Assembly (NCBI RefSeq): GCF_905220365.1
Contig: NC_061141.1
Location: forward strand, 193,501-257,500
Direction of reading: 5' to 3'
DNA from: Vanessa cardui
Lineage: Eukaryota > Arthropoda > Insecta > Lepidoptera > Nymphalidae
DNA length: 64,000 bases
Shown here: positions 24,611 through 37,470 of the stretch, one piece after another
How positions within the stretch are numbered: position 1 is the first letter of the stretch
How the letters are laid out: every line of letters begins with the position of its first letter
Made by a program: the position numbers and the translations under genes
Notes under the pieces: model-generated
Told to the model about the DNA's origin: nothing
Databases searched by the model: none
What the model saw: only the letters and a program-made list of their open reading frames with translations

Positions 24611-25869
24611 CTAGGTGTCCAAATACTATCCGGAACCGCGCGGGCCGCTCACGCACGCCGCTAACCTGCTGTCACTTCGGGCGCCTACTACCAACGACCT
24701 AATGTCACAAAAACCTAATACAGAATTAAAAAGTTGAATTAAATGTCCGAAGTAAATAATGAATATTTCGTATCATTTATTTTACGTCAATCGTTAAACC
24801 GATCTTAAATATAATTGGTAAGATAAAATGATTTTTCCATAAATGATATCGATTGAAAAGTCCCCTTCACATGTAACGTTTTTTTATTAAAATTGAATGA
24901 AACTTGTAATGGAGTGACCTATAAATATTTACGGCTTACTGTCACGAGCTGAAGAGGCTGTGTGTAATGTACATCGTTTATTATCAACTCTGAGATTTAC
25001 GGGCGCGTCCTTTTCACTCTCTACTGACATAATACGCGTGAGAACCTGAAAGTTATTCAGAGCTCACTTGTAAACTCATTATGTCATACGAGCGAGAACA
25101 CAATACAGAGATTGAGACAAAGCATCAGCAAGCGAATAAAAATAACGCGACTAAAAATATGTGAAGGTTTTTTTATTATAATTGGATATATTCGTATGTT
25201 TGTTCGTTGTATTGTATATAAATGTTAATTGATAGTAGAGTTTTGCGCAAACCCGTTTGGGTATTTATCATATCCACCCAACATACATAGGTACTTAGTA
25301 TTGCTGTGTTACGGTTTGCCAGTGTAACTAATATCACAATTCACATCGCAATTCCTAAGGATGGGAACGCACTGATTATTACGTAAGAAATGGGAAAAAA
25401 TGTATATGTTGTACGGTGATGCCTACTTACAATGAGTTGGCCCATTTGCCGGCCCGCCAACAAATGCTTTAAAACATCTTAACCCAACAATCCGCTTATT
25501 TATTGTCTAAACTTTAATTTTCCCGGACGCAAGGTAGATATTCTGTGTGTCTCTTGTTCTTAGTTGTGTTTTGGAATTAATTACTGTTTTATTTCGGTTT
25601 TATTTACATGAGTTATATAAATAAGAAATGTTTGTGAAATGTTTTTCGATCGATCCAATCGATTGATAGAAGTGACATTGGCTTCGTGTTCGTCAGATAC
25701 TAAAAAAATAATAAAAAGTCTTTCTTAGAAGCTGGTGACCCTCGAGCGTGCCCTAACTTAGCTCACAGACGGACCCTTGAGATTCAGTACAATTTATATA
25801 TTGTTTAAGTTTGACATTGTTAATAAATTACAATCATTGTAAGTAGTGGTCTATATTTATCAATATTAA
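24611..25869. other. non-coding stretch with small GC-richer patches
   Basis: Patches at 24630-24690 (cgcgcgggccgctcacgc) and 24950-25110 are richer in GC. No exon, RNA gene or known repeat is seen. Confidence 0.35.
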
Positions 25870-26055
25870 TATTAAAACGTGAAAGTAACTATGTCTGTTC
25901 GTCGCTCTTAAACGACGAAACCGCTGAACCGAATTTGATGAAATTTGGTATGAAGCAAACTTGAAATCGAAGAAAGGGCACAGACTACTTCTTTGCCTAA
26001 CACATGACAACCAACACCCCAAAACGTAAGTAAAGCCTCAAGCGACTACTAGGAC
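25870..26055 (+). repeat. interspersed repeat family A
   Basis: Contains 'gaaagtaactatgtctgttc', 'gctgaaccgaatttgatgaa', 'atttggtatgaagcaaac' and 'cagactacttctttgccta' in family order. The minus frame 25834-26022 is its shadow. Confidence 0.75.
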
Positions 26056-26164
26056 TTTATATATTAAAAGCTCATCGGAATAAATAGCGTAGATGCAATA
26101 GTTAAGTTAAACACTTTTATAGTTAAGATATAGTTTAAAACGTTAATATTTTAAACGTAAAGTA

Positions 26165-26330
26165 TTGGCAAGCGTGTTTACGAGTCGGGACGTATGGCGC
26201 GCTGTCGGTGCCGCTCGGCGCGTTTATGTGTGCGTATCACTTATCTGGGAACCCTTTACGACCACATTAACGGCTGTACTCGCGTTATCTGCGACGATTT
26301 CATATAAAATCTATCGAGAGACACGATTCT
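26165..26330. promoter_or_regulatory. CpG-rich non-coding island
   Basis: 'gcgcgctgtcggtgccgctc' and neighbouring words are far above the background GC. The overlapping 97-codon frame has no recognised domain and runs straight into a SINE, so I do not call it a gene. Confidence 0.25.
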
Positions 26331-26374
26331 CCTACAAATATATACACTTAATAATATTGGATAAATGCTTCGAA

Positions 26375-26592
26375 GCCAATATGGCCCAGTGGTTAGGACT
26401 GATTGACTGCATGGCGTTTTCATATACTTTATTAGTATTTATAATTCGTGCTCCATGATGAATAAAAGCATTGTGAAGAAACCTGCATGCATCGGATGAA
26501 ATTCTGCCACATGTGTATGCACTAACTCGTATCGAAGCAACCTGGTGGAACAAGTCCAAGTTAAACCTTCTGGAGAGAGCTCTATTTAAAGA
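26375..26592 (+). mobile_element. diverged tRNA-derived SINE
   Basis: Box A is intact (tggcccagtggttag), while box B has been lost. The middle (attcgtgctccatgatgaat, gaagaaacctgcatgc) and tail (attctgccacatgtgtatgc) are recognisable. Old copy. Confidence 0.75.
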
Positions 26593-27012
26593 TTTTTTGT
26601 AAATACTCAATAATAGTAAATACTGTTATTTATTAAGTATATCATAATGACATTGTATAAATAACAAAATGAGAATAATGTGAATATAAAATATAAATAC
26701 GATTGTTTTAAATATAATATTATAAAAGCGATGAAGCCACCTGTCACTTGAGTAAAACTCCATTAATGAGCGCGGATTTGTTTAACTGACAACGAGGATC
26801 CTTCACCCACGACACGCCAGTCAAACAGACCCTCGACGCGAATGCCCATCCGACAATATTTTAAGGAACAATATTTCAATGACTTCACTGCTAGTGCTTT
26901 TAACTGTACATTACATAAACATCGCGAGCCCGTGGATATATATCTCTCTTAAGGTGCGCCTATGAGCTCGATCTTCAGCTCCAATCCTAGTAGCTATTGA
27001 CACATTATCCGA

Positions 27013-27215
27013 CCTTTTTTATGCTATTGCTTGGCGGACGAGCATATAGGCCACCTGATGGTAAGTAGTCACCACTGCCCATAAACAATGGCGCTGTAAG
27101 AAACATCAAATCGGGACATAACAATACCAAGTACTGTTGTTTGGCGGTAGATTATCTGATGAGTGTGTGGTATCTACCCAGATGGGCTTGTATAAAGCCG
27201 TATCACCTGACGACG
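27013..27215 (+). repeat. interspersed repeat family C
   Basis: 'ggcggacgagcatataggcc', 'acctgatggtaagtagtc', 'aatggcgctgtaagaaac', then a deletion, then 'ctgttgtttggcggtagat' and 'acccagatgggcttg'. The minus frame 27106-27303 is a shadow. Confidence 0.75.
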
Positions 27216-28310
27216 TCTTACGTATCTGAAGTCGTACCTCTTCATTCAAGAACCCGTCTACTTCATCGGCAACAGCTTCCAGCGGAAAAAGCAATTGAGC
27301 CATTGAGATTTTAGCTTGCTTTTTCCTTTGACCTACCTATACTATCCGAGTATACTACCCATTTTATCCTTTATTGATTGCATAAAACACTTTGTGCATT
27401 AATAAGTATACGTAAAGGTTATTAAACATTTTAAAATTCGAATTCGAATCGAATTGTTCTTTATGGTTTCGTTTTTGATATTCAAAATTAGGAGCCTTTA
27501 AATATGATCCAGCGTCAAACCTCAGAGGAGTTGGCGCGTACCCTCGGCTGACGCGACCGTTATTTATTACACACACCTTAGATTACAGAAATATTGCCGA
27601 GCGAAACATATGACAAACAAATTAGGTTAAGGTGGATATTCGCTGCAAATCGCGAGCTCGAGTAGTAACTTACCTGCTGCTATACTAACTAGTCAGCGGT
27701 GACGGAAACTTCATTAGAAAATATCTACATGATCGTATCGTATCCCCCGATCCGGAAAAGTGTGCTGGTGTGAGCTAACCTCAAAATATTTTCATTACAT
27801 AATCGACCAATAAGAACTGATATATATTAATAAGCAGCTAAGACCTCCTCTAACAATAAGTAGAGGGTTTGGAGTTTATTTTTATATGTGATATACATAT
27901 CCATTTGTATGGTATGTACATGTACTATATGCACTTAGTGGTGACAAGTTACACTCTCCTGCTTAGAAGTCCTTTGTCGAGTGATATCGGCGATCGTCTA
28001 GACGTGCGAATTTATAGCTAGTTAAGAAATATCTTTAAGAATTTTATAAGAATTATTAGTCATATATTTTCATAGGACTATCTTCGGGATATTTTTAACA
28101 AATAAGGAATACTCACTGTTGCGTCGCAATATATTTACGACAACATTATGTATAATCACAGTAACATTGATCACTTTGATAAAATCTATGATAATCATTT
28201 CATGTGCACTAGGAGTAAATAAATAAATAAGTAGGATAAACTTATAACGCCAAGTTTCCGACTCCGCAAAGTCAATAAATCCATCTTGGGCAATGGTTTC
28301 CATAATAAAA

Positions 28311-28535
28311 TTCCACAGATATTTTTAACTTTGCCGTTTCATAAATTTAAATGATTTGTAGAAAATACATTGATAAAGAAGGCATATTATTCAGTACAAG
28401 ATTATACGGACGACAAAAAAGCGTGGAATGAATACTTGTAGACATGATTGTATTTTTAATGAGTTTCCCGCCGGTTCTTCTCGGTTAATCTACTTTCTGA
28501 ACCGGTGGTAGTTTCAATAAATTATATTTTCAAAA
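28311..28535 (+). mobile_element. Jockey/CR1-like LINE: ORF2 C-terminus plus 3' UTR
   Basis: From about 28323 the + strand reads FLTLPFHKFK, one stop, then FVENTLIKKAYYSVQDY and a DDKKAW motif ending at a stop. This is the typical C-terminus of Jockey/CR1-type ORF2. The 'gagtttcccgccggttcttc' 3' UTR core follows. The stop codon and truncation show that it is dead. Confidence 0.8.
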
Positions 28536-28911
28536 AAAAAAATTTGATAAAGCAAAAATCATCGTTTAATTAGTCCATGAATACTTATTAAGGCGCTTCC
28601 GATCGCGCCTTTAATCACCTTGTATATGAACTTTTTTAATAAAGCAGTCAATGAATTTTTCAACCTAAATATCGGTTTTTATGAAAAGCTTTTGTTCGAA
28701 CTGATCTTTACGAGTAGTTTGGGTTCGGGTAGCGGTTCGGATAACTTCGCTGAATACAACCGACCGGAACTCCCACTGTACGAAATTACTCTCAGTTATT
28801 TGAAATTAATTTTTAGATATCTGTGACAACTTAGTTCACACATAAATCATATACAGATTCATTTTTCAACAAATAAACTACTTGTGACTTGTAACTTGTG
28901 TTTTGGCTTTC

Positions 28912-29105
28912 ACGATGGTGACCACTTACCTACGGGTAGCTCATTTTCTCTGATGTTGGGTAGCCTACCTACATCAGAGGAAATGATGATAGTAAGTGGT
29001 CACCATCGTTGATAGCCAACAGAGCTGTAAGTAATATTAACTATTCCTTCCATCCCCAATGCGCCTCCAACCTTGGGTACTATTATATTATGACCCTCGT
29101 GCCTG
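28912..29105 (+). repeat. family C repeat with fold-back head
   Basis: The word acgatggtgaccacttac (28912-28929) is repeated in reverse complement at 28992-29009, with a second pair ctgatgt/acatcag nearer the centre. The family C body follows ('cccaatgcgcctccaacctt', 'gtgcctgtagtaac'). This is the same kind of head inversion as at 41655. Confidence 0.7.
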
Positions 29106-31336
29106 TAGTAACGCAACAATACTAGAACCTACCCAGTAAAAAACTGTGTAACAAATGAACATCGTTTGCGTAAATAGGAATAATATATACATAACTTGGA
29201 GACGCGAACTACTAAACACAGTCGCGGAGCGCGGCGATGTTTTGAATACGAGGCGTCTCATCATTTGAAATTAAAATTCCTTTAATATTTGTCGAAGCCC
29301 GCGAGTGCCATCTGCGCGTATAATTTGTATGGAAATAGCTACCATTGTGTACTCGGCCTTACATCTGTTTGTTTTTATTGTTAATTGATTGTAAGGACGT
29401 GGTCGTTTTATGGAAGTTTTTTCACTACATTTAATTGTTTATTTTTATTCATTTCGATTGGAAACATTTTTATTTCATTTGAAATTGTTCATTCTAAACG
29501 TTTGGCGTACTAAGTGCTCGACTGGAATAACCTTTTCAAATGGCCACCTTTATGTTTATTTCATTTTAAAGGTGTTTGCTCAATTATTTTTATGAAACCG
29601 ACTATCCTGGTAATCAAAATGCGTACTGTTCGAAATTTAAATTACATTTATTAATTATAACTTCTAATCGTATTCATTTCACTGTTCGGCCCAGGCCTAC
29701 TCTCCCGCGAGTTGGTAGTACCCGGGTCGGTTGGGTCAAGGAAATTTAAATATACTTTATTCAAGTATGCTTTTACAAACACGTTCGAATCTAAGTTATA
29801 ATAAAACTATATTGAGTGAAGTTACCACCGATTCGGAAATCGGAATGTACATAGATTCTACCGAAGCTACTAACAAGGAAATCAGTAATTATTCTTTTTC
29901 ATCATTTGAAACACAAAGTTATATTAGTTAACTACAATTATATATGCATGTAAGTAACTATCATAACTTTGTTTTTCAAATATTGGAAAAGAATAATTAC
30001 TTTTTCCTGCCTGGAAGGCAACAGGTATCAGCTTCCTTTTTTATCATCATTATAATCTTATATTGAATAGGTACTATATTTTTTAATTATGTATTTTTTA
30101 CAAATTATTAGTAAAGGGGTCGCTTGTAGAGGTGATACTTGTACGATACAGTTATGCAATACTCATTTCGATGACCAACGATGAAAGTTTCTTGATTATG
30201 AGAGTAAAGTACACAAGATATGTCGTTATAGCCCGACTATTCCCTCGTATCGCGTCGCCGCTCGCGTCGCCGCCCGCGTCGATGTATGCTTACGAGGCTA
30301 TTCAGCTCAATCCAATAAGCTGATAAACTTCGGTCATCCATCATCCTAGTCGACATCGTCCATATCACGCGAATTTATCTCGTGTACTTAGGTTTTATTA
30401 GATATTTAATTTATAAATAAATAAGACAGTTCTTTACCCTGACACCATACGGATAAAATCCATACAAAGACACACTTCTCTTATCATCCTTAAATTTGAA
30501 ACTTCTAAAAATTGTTTCTTAGATAGTTTACGTAAGGAAGAAGTGACTATGTCGAATTTGAAGTCCATAATTTGAAGATTTCGTGAGGAGTATCTATATT
30601 GTCGTATATATTTTTATAATGCTTATGAGTATGAAGCAACAGTCTGTACCTATATTTCTAATTTTGGCAAAGGACTGCTCTTTCAAGTAGAAGACTTTTT
30701 TACATATTTATTTTCTCTCGAGTTTTCGTCCATGGTGTGTCCAAGTGATTCTCGCCCTGTTTGTTACACTAATGAAATAAAGCAACGGGTTAAGAAAACG
30801 CTATGAAGAACGAATCAGAACAGTATTATAATCAGTTTATTAAACGGAATAACGTGTGTCGTTACGTTGTAAGATTTATCGCGCAATCGAGACGAATGAA
30901 CGAACAGCGCCGAGTCGCTCACTCGCGGATATTTTGCAATTTGAACGAAAGTAAACACGCGGTATGATCTGCTTTGTATTTGCGTGCGAGGATTTTATAA
31001 AAGCTTTTTTTCGATTATAACAATACCATGTCTATTGTTGGAATCAAGTTTAAATTCGTGACAATCGTCGCAGACTAAGTGCCAACCATTCGATAATACT
31101 TTAAGTTCATTCTCATAATTCTGGTTCTCAGTGTAATTCTTTCACGAGAACTATAAGCTTGCAACCAACAAGTTTCCTGTAAACACCTAGGCTAGAAGGC
31201 TTCCACTAAGCTCACCTTCAAAAATTGTCTGCGAGAACATTTCTCAGGAGCAGATAATGTTTCTTCATTTTTTATTTATACTTTTTAATTTCATTCCTGA
31301 CATTTATTTGAATGACATCTTAATATATATTTAATA
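29106..31336. other. non-coding stretch with a possible CpG-richer block at 30880-30970
   Basis: No exon or RNA gene is seen apart from the 30246 tandem. The patch 30880-30965 (cgcgcaatcgagacgaatga, cgccgagtcgctcactcgcg) is GC-richer and could be regulatory. Confidence 0.35.
30246..30282. repeat. 12-bp GC-rich tandem repeat
   Basis: The unit cgcgtcgccgcy occurs about two and a half times. It is a local GC island in AT-rich DNA, inside a chance frame. Confidence 0.6.
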
Positions 31337-31461
31337 TGCAGACGGACGGAAAATGGGCACCTGATGGTAAGCTGTCCTCACCGCCCAAAAATATTGGTGC
31401 TGTAAGATATAATAACTATCCCTTACGTCACAGCAATACGCCACCAATCTTGGGAGCTCAT
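31337..31461 (+). repeat. family C repeat, 5' part
   Basis: 'gggcacctgatggtaagctg', 'tattggtgctgtaagatat' and 'gccaccaatcttgggag' follow the family C order. Confidence 0.65.
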
Positions 31462-32303
31462 TTATGCTACCAGTTGCACTCGTTTATTACCATTCAAAAC
31501 GCAATAAAACAATACTAATTTGCTCGTAGAATATATGAAATAAACTTCCTGTATTTCTTATATATATCCTGTATTTCCGGTCGGGGCACAAACACTTTTC
31601 CATTCAATGACGATTTAAATTAAATATTACGATGTTATGAAGGCTAATGTGCGTTTTAAGACTTTAAATTTTTACAACTTTTATTTAAAAACTCATCTTA
31701 TATTCAAGGATTATTTATTACGAAGTCGTTATTTTATTGCATAAATAAGATTGCGTCGTTTGTACAAACAGTAATTACCATCTCTGTGTAAAGAATGCAA
31801 TGGTTTACGATATTAGCATAAGAGTCGCCGCGCCAGAACGTTTCGTTTGTTAAATGGTAAGTGGGTAATAATTCCTAATTAGCCTTCCGAGGATTGTATT
31901 CCGCTTAAATACAAGTAGAAAATGAAACTATGAATTGTTTAATGTCTGTTGTCTCGTTGGAATTATAACTAATAGCATTTAACGAATAGTTCCCACATTC
32001 TTATAATTAAATTAAACCAAACTTTGTAATCAAATTCAATTAATACGGTTCGCTTAACTTACCTACGGTGACACCACGTTGCTTGAACTTTATAGTCGAA
32101 ATACTAATGTATATAATACGATACATAAATAAAAAATCACAGTACAGGTGATGTTTGATCATTCCTGTCGCAAAACTTTTCCCTGCGTGTTTGTCCGACA
32201 CAAGAAACGAAATTGGCAAATTTTCTTTTAAAGAGAAGGCTTACCGAATTTCTTCTGATCATTTTTGCATCATAAACTATATTCCGTAAATGGATAAAAT
32301 GGA
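31462..32303. other. non-coding stretch, nothing recognised
   Basis: AT-rich DNA without identifiable repeat cores or coding signals. Confidence 0.4.
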
Positions 32304-32349
32304 TCACCTACGACTTTATACAGTCCATACTGTATAAAGTCGTAGGTGA
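32304..32349. repeat. perfect 21-bp hairpin
   Basis: Arms 32304-32324 and 32329-32349 are perfect reverse complements with a 4-base loop (ccat). The neighbouring 'atggataaaatgg' is not repeated. It could be a MITE end-join or a structured RNA precursor, but nothing else supports a gene. Confidence 0.85.
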
Positions 32350-32600
32350 ATTTAAGAAAATCATACAAAGCCACGAGTATGTACATGGAATATTTTATGG
32401 AAATAATGGAATGGAATATAATGTATGTTTCATCATAGAGAAATCAAAAAAAGTAAAGACAAATCGGTCACAGCTAATTTCATAATTTGACCTTGATATT
32501 CATCTCTCATCGCTAAGATGTTTGACTTCACGAGATAGTCTTATAATGCATAACAATTAAGAGAATCCAAGCCCCCAGATTTCATAGCTGCATACAACAT

Positions 32601-32885
32601 GAAGCTGAGATGACCCAGTTAGAACGCGTGTATCTTAACCGATGATTTCGGGTTCAAATCCAGGCAAGCACCAGTATATATATGTGCTTAAATTGTATTT
32701 ATAATTCATCTCGGCGGTGAAGGAAAATATCGGGAGGAAACCTGCATGTGGCTAAATCCATCTAAAACCTGCCACATGTGCATTCCACCAACCCGCATTG
32801 GAACAGCGTGGTGGAATATGTTCCAAACCCTCTCCTTAATGGGGTAGGAGGCCTTAGCCCAGCAGTGGTACTTTACTTGACTTTG
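32601..32885 (+). mobile_element. tRNA-derived SINE
   Basis: Head with a slightly damaged box A (tgacccagttag) and box B ggttcaaatcc, then the 'ctcggcggtgaaggaaaata' middle and the tail 'cccgcattggaacagcgtgg', 'ggccttagcccagcagtgg'. Nearly full length. Confidence 0.88.
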
Positions 32886-34770
32886 CTGTTGAACAACATC
32901 TTAGCTTCTTAATAATATATTCGAAGTTGGCAAAGAAAATTCCTTTCGAGATTAGGGAAACGACTAATACGCATATTATTTCCGATGAAAATTCCCATCA
33001 AAGTATCTTATTTGCATGTTAGGTAGCGGATAATATTCCTGCCAGCATCCGATATTACATGAACGATATCTCAAAGGCCTTTTGGCGGACGCCGGTCTGT
33101 TTGATCGAATATTGAAAAAGGGGCTTAACTCTGTATCGCACTTGGCTTTTGAGGAAACTATGCTACTAAAGCTGAATTATCCGTTATTAAATTAATTAGT
33201 ATTTTTTTTATTACCAAATAAATAAGAACATTAAATGCTTTAATATATACAAATATGTATAAAAATAATTACTGTATAAATCTTTACTACGAGGAATGGT
33301 GGCAAGAATGCTAGCAGCATTTTCCCTCTGAATCGTAACTCTGAGCAAAAACTAACCAGCCTTCCTGTCACACGTGGAGACAATAAGGCTTTACTTTTGA
33401 TGACGCTTTTTGCACGAAAACAAACTTGTGACACACAAGTTTATCTTTTAAATCGACTCGCCGACTAAATATGCGTGATAGCTAACAGAAAACAAGTTCT
33501 TTGCCCAGCCGTAGACTATTAGCGGTCTTTTTAATTTTTCATCGTAATTGTTTTTTTCTAAGACTAGACAAAAAACAACTGAGGTGAGGTTTTATAAAAT
33601 GTGTGTAAAAAGTAAATCTATAAATGCGATATCAACACGAAATAAATTGCCAGAAATACTATCAAATAAATAAAATGTTGAATGAGCAGCAAGAATTTTG
33701 GGCGGAAATAATTTAATGAGCGTATAAGTTTCTAACATTGAGTAGCGAGCCCGTGTAGGGATACTACGTCTCGAACTTTATTTTTAGCACAAATTTAGTC
33801 TTTCAAGGTGAATTATAAATAATACATTTGCGATATTTATATGGCTACAAACATCCCAAATAATCAACACTCTCTTAAATTATAACTTGAGTATTTCTTC
33901 AAAGCAAGTTACTGTACAATTGATGTACATAATGAATTAATTTAAAAGTAATTTTCTATTAATTACTTTAGTGGTTAAAGTTGTCCTGTAGTTTCCAATA
34001 GTTGTAGTAGTGCATTCTCTTGTCGCGGGCCGCAGCTTGGTGGGGGACATTACTTTACAGCGCGCAGCTCATTGCACTCCAACACGGCTGACTTTGTGTA
34101 AACTCATGAATACTTTTCTATATAGGTCATTATTCCTTTCGTATTGTGATTAGTATTGACGTTTTTTTTTAGAAAAATTAGACAAATGGTACCTCAGACA
34201 ATGTAACTATATATATACTATATATCATAAGAGGAAAAAAGCCTAAAAAACCAACACTTGACAGCAAATTGTCGCGATATCTTTGATCGAGAACTTGCTT
34301 GATTAATCTGTGTTATTCACTGTGGATTTGCAAAAAAAATAACGTTTTGAACGTCAATGAAACTGCTATCGGAATTTCGGAAGTAAAATGAATGTGGAAT
34401 AAAATGTTATTGTGGTGTATTATAAAAAATATGTATTAATCATAATCATATAGTAGTTCACAATTATAACTAAGTTATTAGCGAACCGTATGAAAAACGT
34501 AATTGTAAGGTATATCTTTTTTTCTACTCCGATTGGAATAATGACAGCATATTTAATACCACTATTACAAGGTACCGTTGTTGGCGGTATATAAATGTGA
34601 GTGGTACCAATATTGACCAATTTGCCAAATATTGTATTTATACATACCCTACTTTCAAAATTGGAAAACCACTTCATAGATTAAGTATGTTCAAGAAGGT
34701 GGAGTTTTACGAAATAATCAAATCAATAGTTGCCGTCCGAGGTATCTTTGGAGACTTGTCCATGGTATTT
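32886..34770. other. non-coding stretch, nothing recognised
   Basis: AT-rich. The short overlapping frames at 33240-33434 and 34420-34812 have no family features. Confidence 0.35.
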
Positions 34771-34828
34771 AGGTTTTTATTAGGGTTTTGTCACTGTATA
34801 GGTTTTTATTAGGGTTTTGTCACTATAT
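34771..34828. repeat. 29-bp tandem duplication, two units
   Basis: aggtttttattagggttttg plus 9 bases is repeated head to tail (34771-34799 and 34800-34828) with one mismatch. Confidence 0.85.
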
Positions 34829-36509
34829 GTAGTTCATAATATTTTTATGCGATATTGTCACAAGTAAAATTGCTTGCATAATGTAATCTACTACAAGTTA
34901 ATGTAGTTTGACCATATATGCGTTGGTTCTGTACCAAGTTATATTGTTATTAGCCTATACCTATGCAAAATGAAAGTTAAAAATACTCTTCTAAGACAGC
35001 GTTAATTTAGTATTTAGTTATTATGTTAATGGCTTAAACATTTTAGTAAAATAAAACCTTTTAAATAACTATTGTCTTTCAACGTCGCCGATGAGTTTGT
35101 CCCTTAACTCGATCGTAAAATAAATTATAATTCTCTACGGAATCAAGACATTGACTGTTAATAAAAGAAATTTGAAACTTTGATGGAGCTTCGATGTTGT
35201 CTCCTCGCCTTTGTTGTGACATTTTGTAATAATAATAATCAATTTTAACGAGCGCCCAACAATACGGCGTGGGGTTTTTCTAAAGAACTCTTCCAATATA
35301 TATTGTAACAAATATTGAGTACTTTTCGTGCGCGCTAACACACTTGTATGAAATAAACACTCGAGTGTATTGCCTCGGGCATTTATAACGTCCGATCGGG
35401 CAGAAATTTAACATGACCAAAAAAGATCAAGCTGGACTAACGACTTTATCTGTTTTCCGGCAGTATTTTATGGGCAACTTCCCAAACTCAGTGTACTACT
35501 AAAAGTGTTTGAATGACAAATTCAATGACATTTTTTTTGACTACGGGATTTGAATTGATGATCCCACCTCGTATTATGCATTAACATTAGCGACGACAAC
35601 GTCGAGACATTTATACATAGTAATGAGTATAATCTTTATATTAAAGTGTACTTAGTAGTACAAAGAGCAGTAACTGTTGAATGATTTCACTCGTTTAATA
35701 AATGTATTTCGCAGATTGAAATCTGAATATAAATCGAACTCTATTTTGAGTTTTAGTTCAGTATAAATAAAGATCATGTTTCTCTGTCAAGGCCATTGTA
35801 ACCGGTCTTTTTAATTGCGACCATTTGTTACAGGCGTAATTTTCAGTTGAGTTTTCGTTAACTTGCTGAAACGACGCAAGTGAGTCATTTGTTTCGTTAT
35901 GCTTAAAGTAATAAAACTTGAATATTGTTATTTCAAAAAAAACTTTAACATATTTTTTCTTTAATAGAATCATATAGAGCTAGGTATCAGATTTTTCTAT
36001 TCATATACAGTCTGTATTTAATAAAAAAATATAAGTTTATTTGGCAAAAAGTTCCAAATTAAAAAAAAATATATTTAGGTTTGTCGTTAACTGAATCAAA
36101 TTGATTATATTTAATCTTATACTTTAATTATATTCAAATATTACAATATGTACAAATTTTTCTCGGAAGAAATATAATTAAGAGGAAAAGTGAAAATTCG
36201 GTACCGTAATTCTGTTATAAGCACGTAGTTATTTTTAACAAGCATTTTTGGTCTTTCAGAAAGATTGTTCTATTTCCGTCCAAATCATTTATATTTGTAA
36301 AACAGTAATTTTACGTATCAGCGGAAGTTGGATGTATATGAGCATATATTCCTACTTTTGCTATACTGTTAACCCAATTAATAAATAATATTTACATGCC
36401 GTGTCAGAATTAATTAGTTGATATTTGAGATAAGCGGTAGCTTTATTTAACCAAACGGTATTGTCGTATTGTATTTATTGTCATACTAATTTATGTAACT
36501 TATTTAATG
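34829..36509. other. non-coding stretch, nothing recognised
   Basis: Strongly AT-rich with no supported gene. Minus frames 35135-35341 and 35758-35973 are chance frames. Confidence 0.4.
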
Positions 36510-36708
36510 TACAGTCAGAGTAAAAAAACCTTCGTCAGTTTTCAAATTAATTCCTTTATCAAGTCTTAAACTCTTAGTACCTTTCGAATCTAAACATCAA
36601 ATCATTGCAAAGCAATATGTCATTTTCAATAGGTAAAGAAGATTATCGCTCTTACTGAGCACACGAAATATATCTTAAGGTGGCGAACCTTTTCTTGCCC
36701 CCACTGTA
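36510..36708 (+). mobile_element. mariner-like MITE, copy 1
   Basis: The element is bounded by TA dinucleotides (36510-36511 and 36707-36708). Ends read tacagtcagagtaaaaaaac and, as complement of the right end, tacagtgggggcaagaaaag, so the inverted ends are imperfect. The internal part ('atctaaacatcaaatcattg', 'gagcacacgaaatatat') is shared with the inverted copy at 42580. TA targeting and CAGT ends are typical of Tc1/mariner; no transposase is present. Confidence 0.75.
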
Positions 36709-37255
36709 TATATATTTAATTTCTTAAGTTGCTACACATTGTACTGTGTAGAACGTGACGTAGCTACCGTAGGCCTTCCGTAGCAGATTGCTACGCGTAA
36801 CTAACCGCCTGCATTTTATGCGAGCCGCAATCGACTCAACAGTTTTCGACATTACTTTAATTAACTGGCAACACGTGCTGCTATTAAGTTCGCTTAATAA
36901 GAAGTTTAATTAACCTAAGCCTACAGTATATTGGATTATTTCGTTTTGTAAAAGAAATATGTCAAAATAAAAAAAAAAAAGTTACTATAGAAGATTGTTG
37001 TTTTGTTTTAAACTCTTACAACCATTTACGTGTACCTGTGAAGTGGAAATGAGCTCAAATATAAAATAATGTGAGAGATGGAATTGATAGTCTGGCTCCA
37101 ACACATATATTAATAATAATTTAATCCATATTCTTACTTTCCTACTGCACAGCTGGCCTGGTAATATACGAGTAATAACTCCCTCCGTGGGGTCTGCATT
37201 GGCTACTGCTATCGTATTCGCAAAGCTTTCGAAAAAAAACTATAATATATAAAGG

Positions 37256-37470
37256 CTAGGTGGACCAGTAATTAGGCCATCTAGGTAAGTGGTCATCACC
37301 GAAAACAAAGGAATTACACCGTCAATGCTCCCTTTTTGAGAATAAAATTATTAGATCCATTTGGCCTATAATTACATTGGCTAGCCTTATATTATTTTTT
37401 TATTTTTAATATTTGTTTTAGCGATATAATATCTGATTCGTCACTACCTACGAGGACTTGTACTAAGCCG
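37256..37470 (+). repeat. diverged family C repeat
   Basis: 'tctaggtaagtggtcatcac', 'cgtcaatgctccc' and 'cgaggacttgtactaagccg' are recognisable but heavily changed. Confidence 0.4.

Noticed and set aside
26165..26458. 97-codon + strand frame over a CpG-rich island
   Set aside because: Non-ATG start (TTG), then runs into a SINE; the island is better explained as non-coding.
34420..34812. Overlapping opposite-strand frames as a gene pair
   Set aside because: Both are low-complexity AT-rich frames with no recognised motif; the only structure there is a 29-bp tandem duplication.
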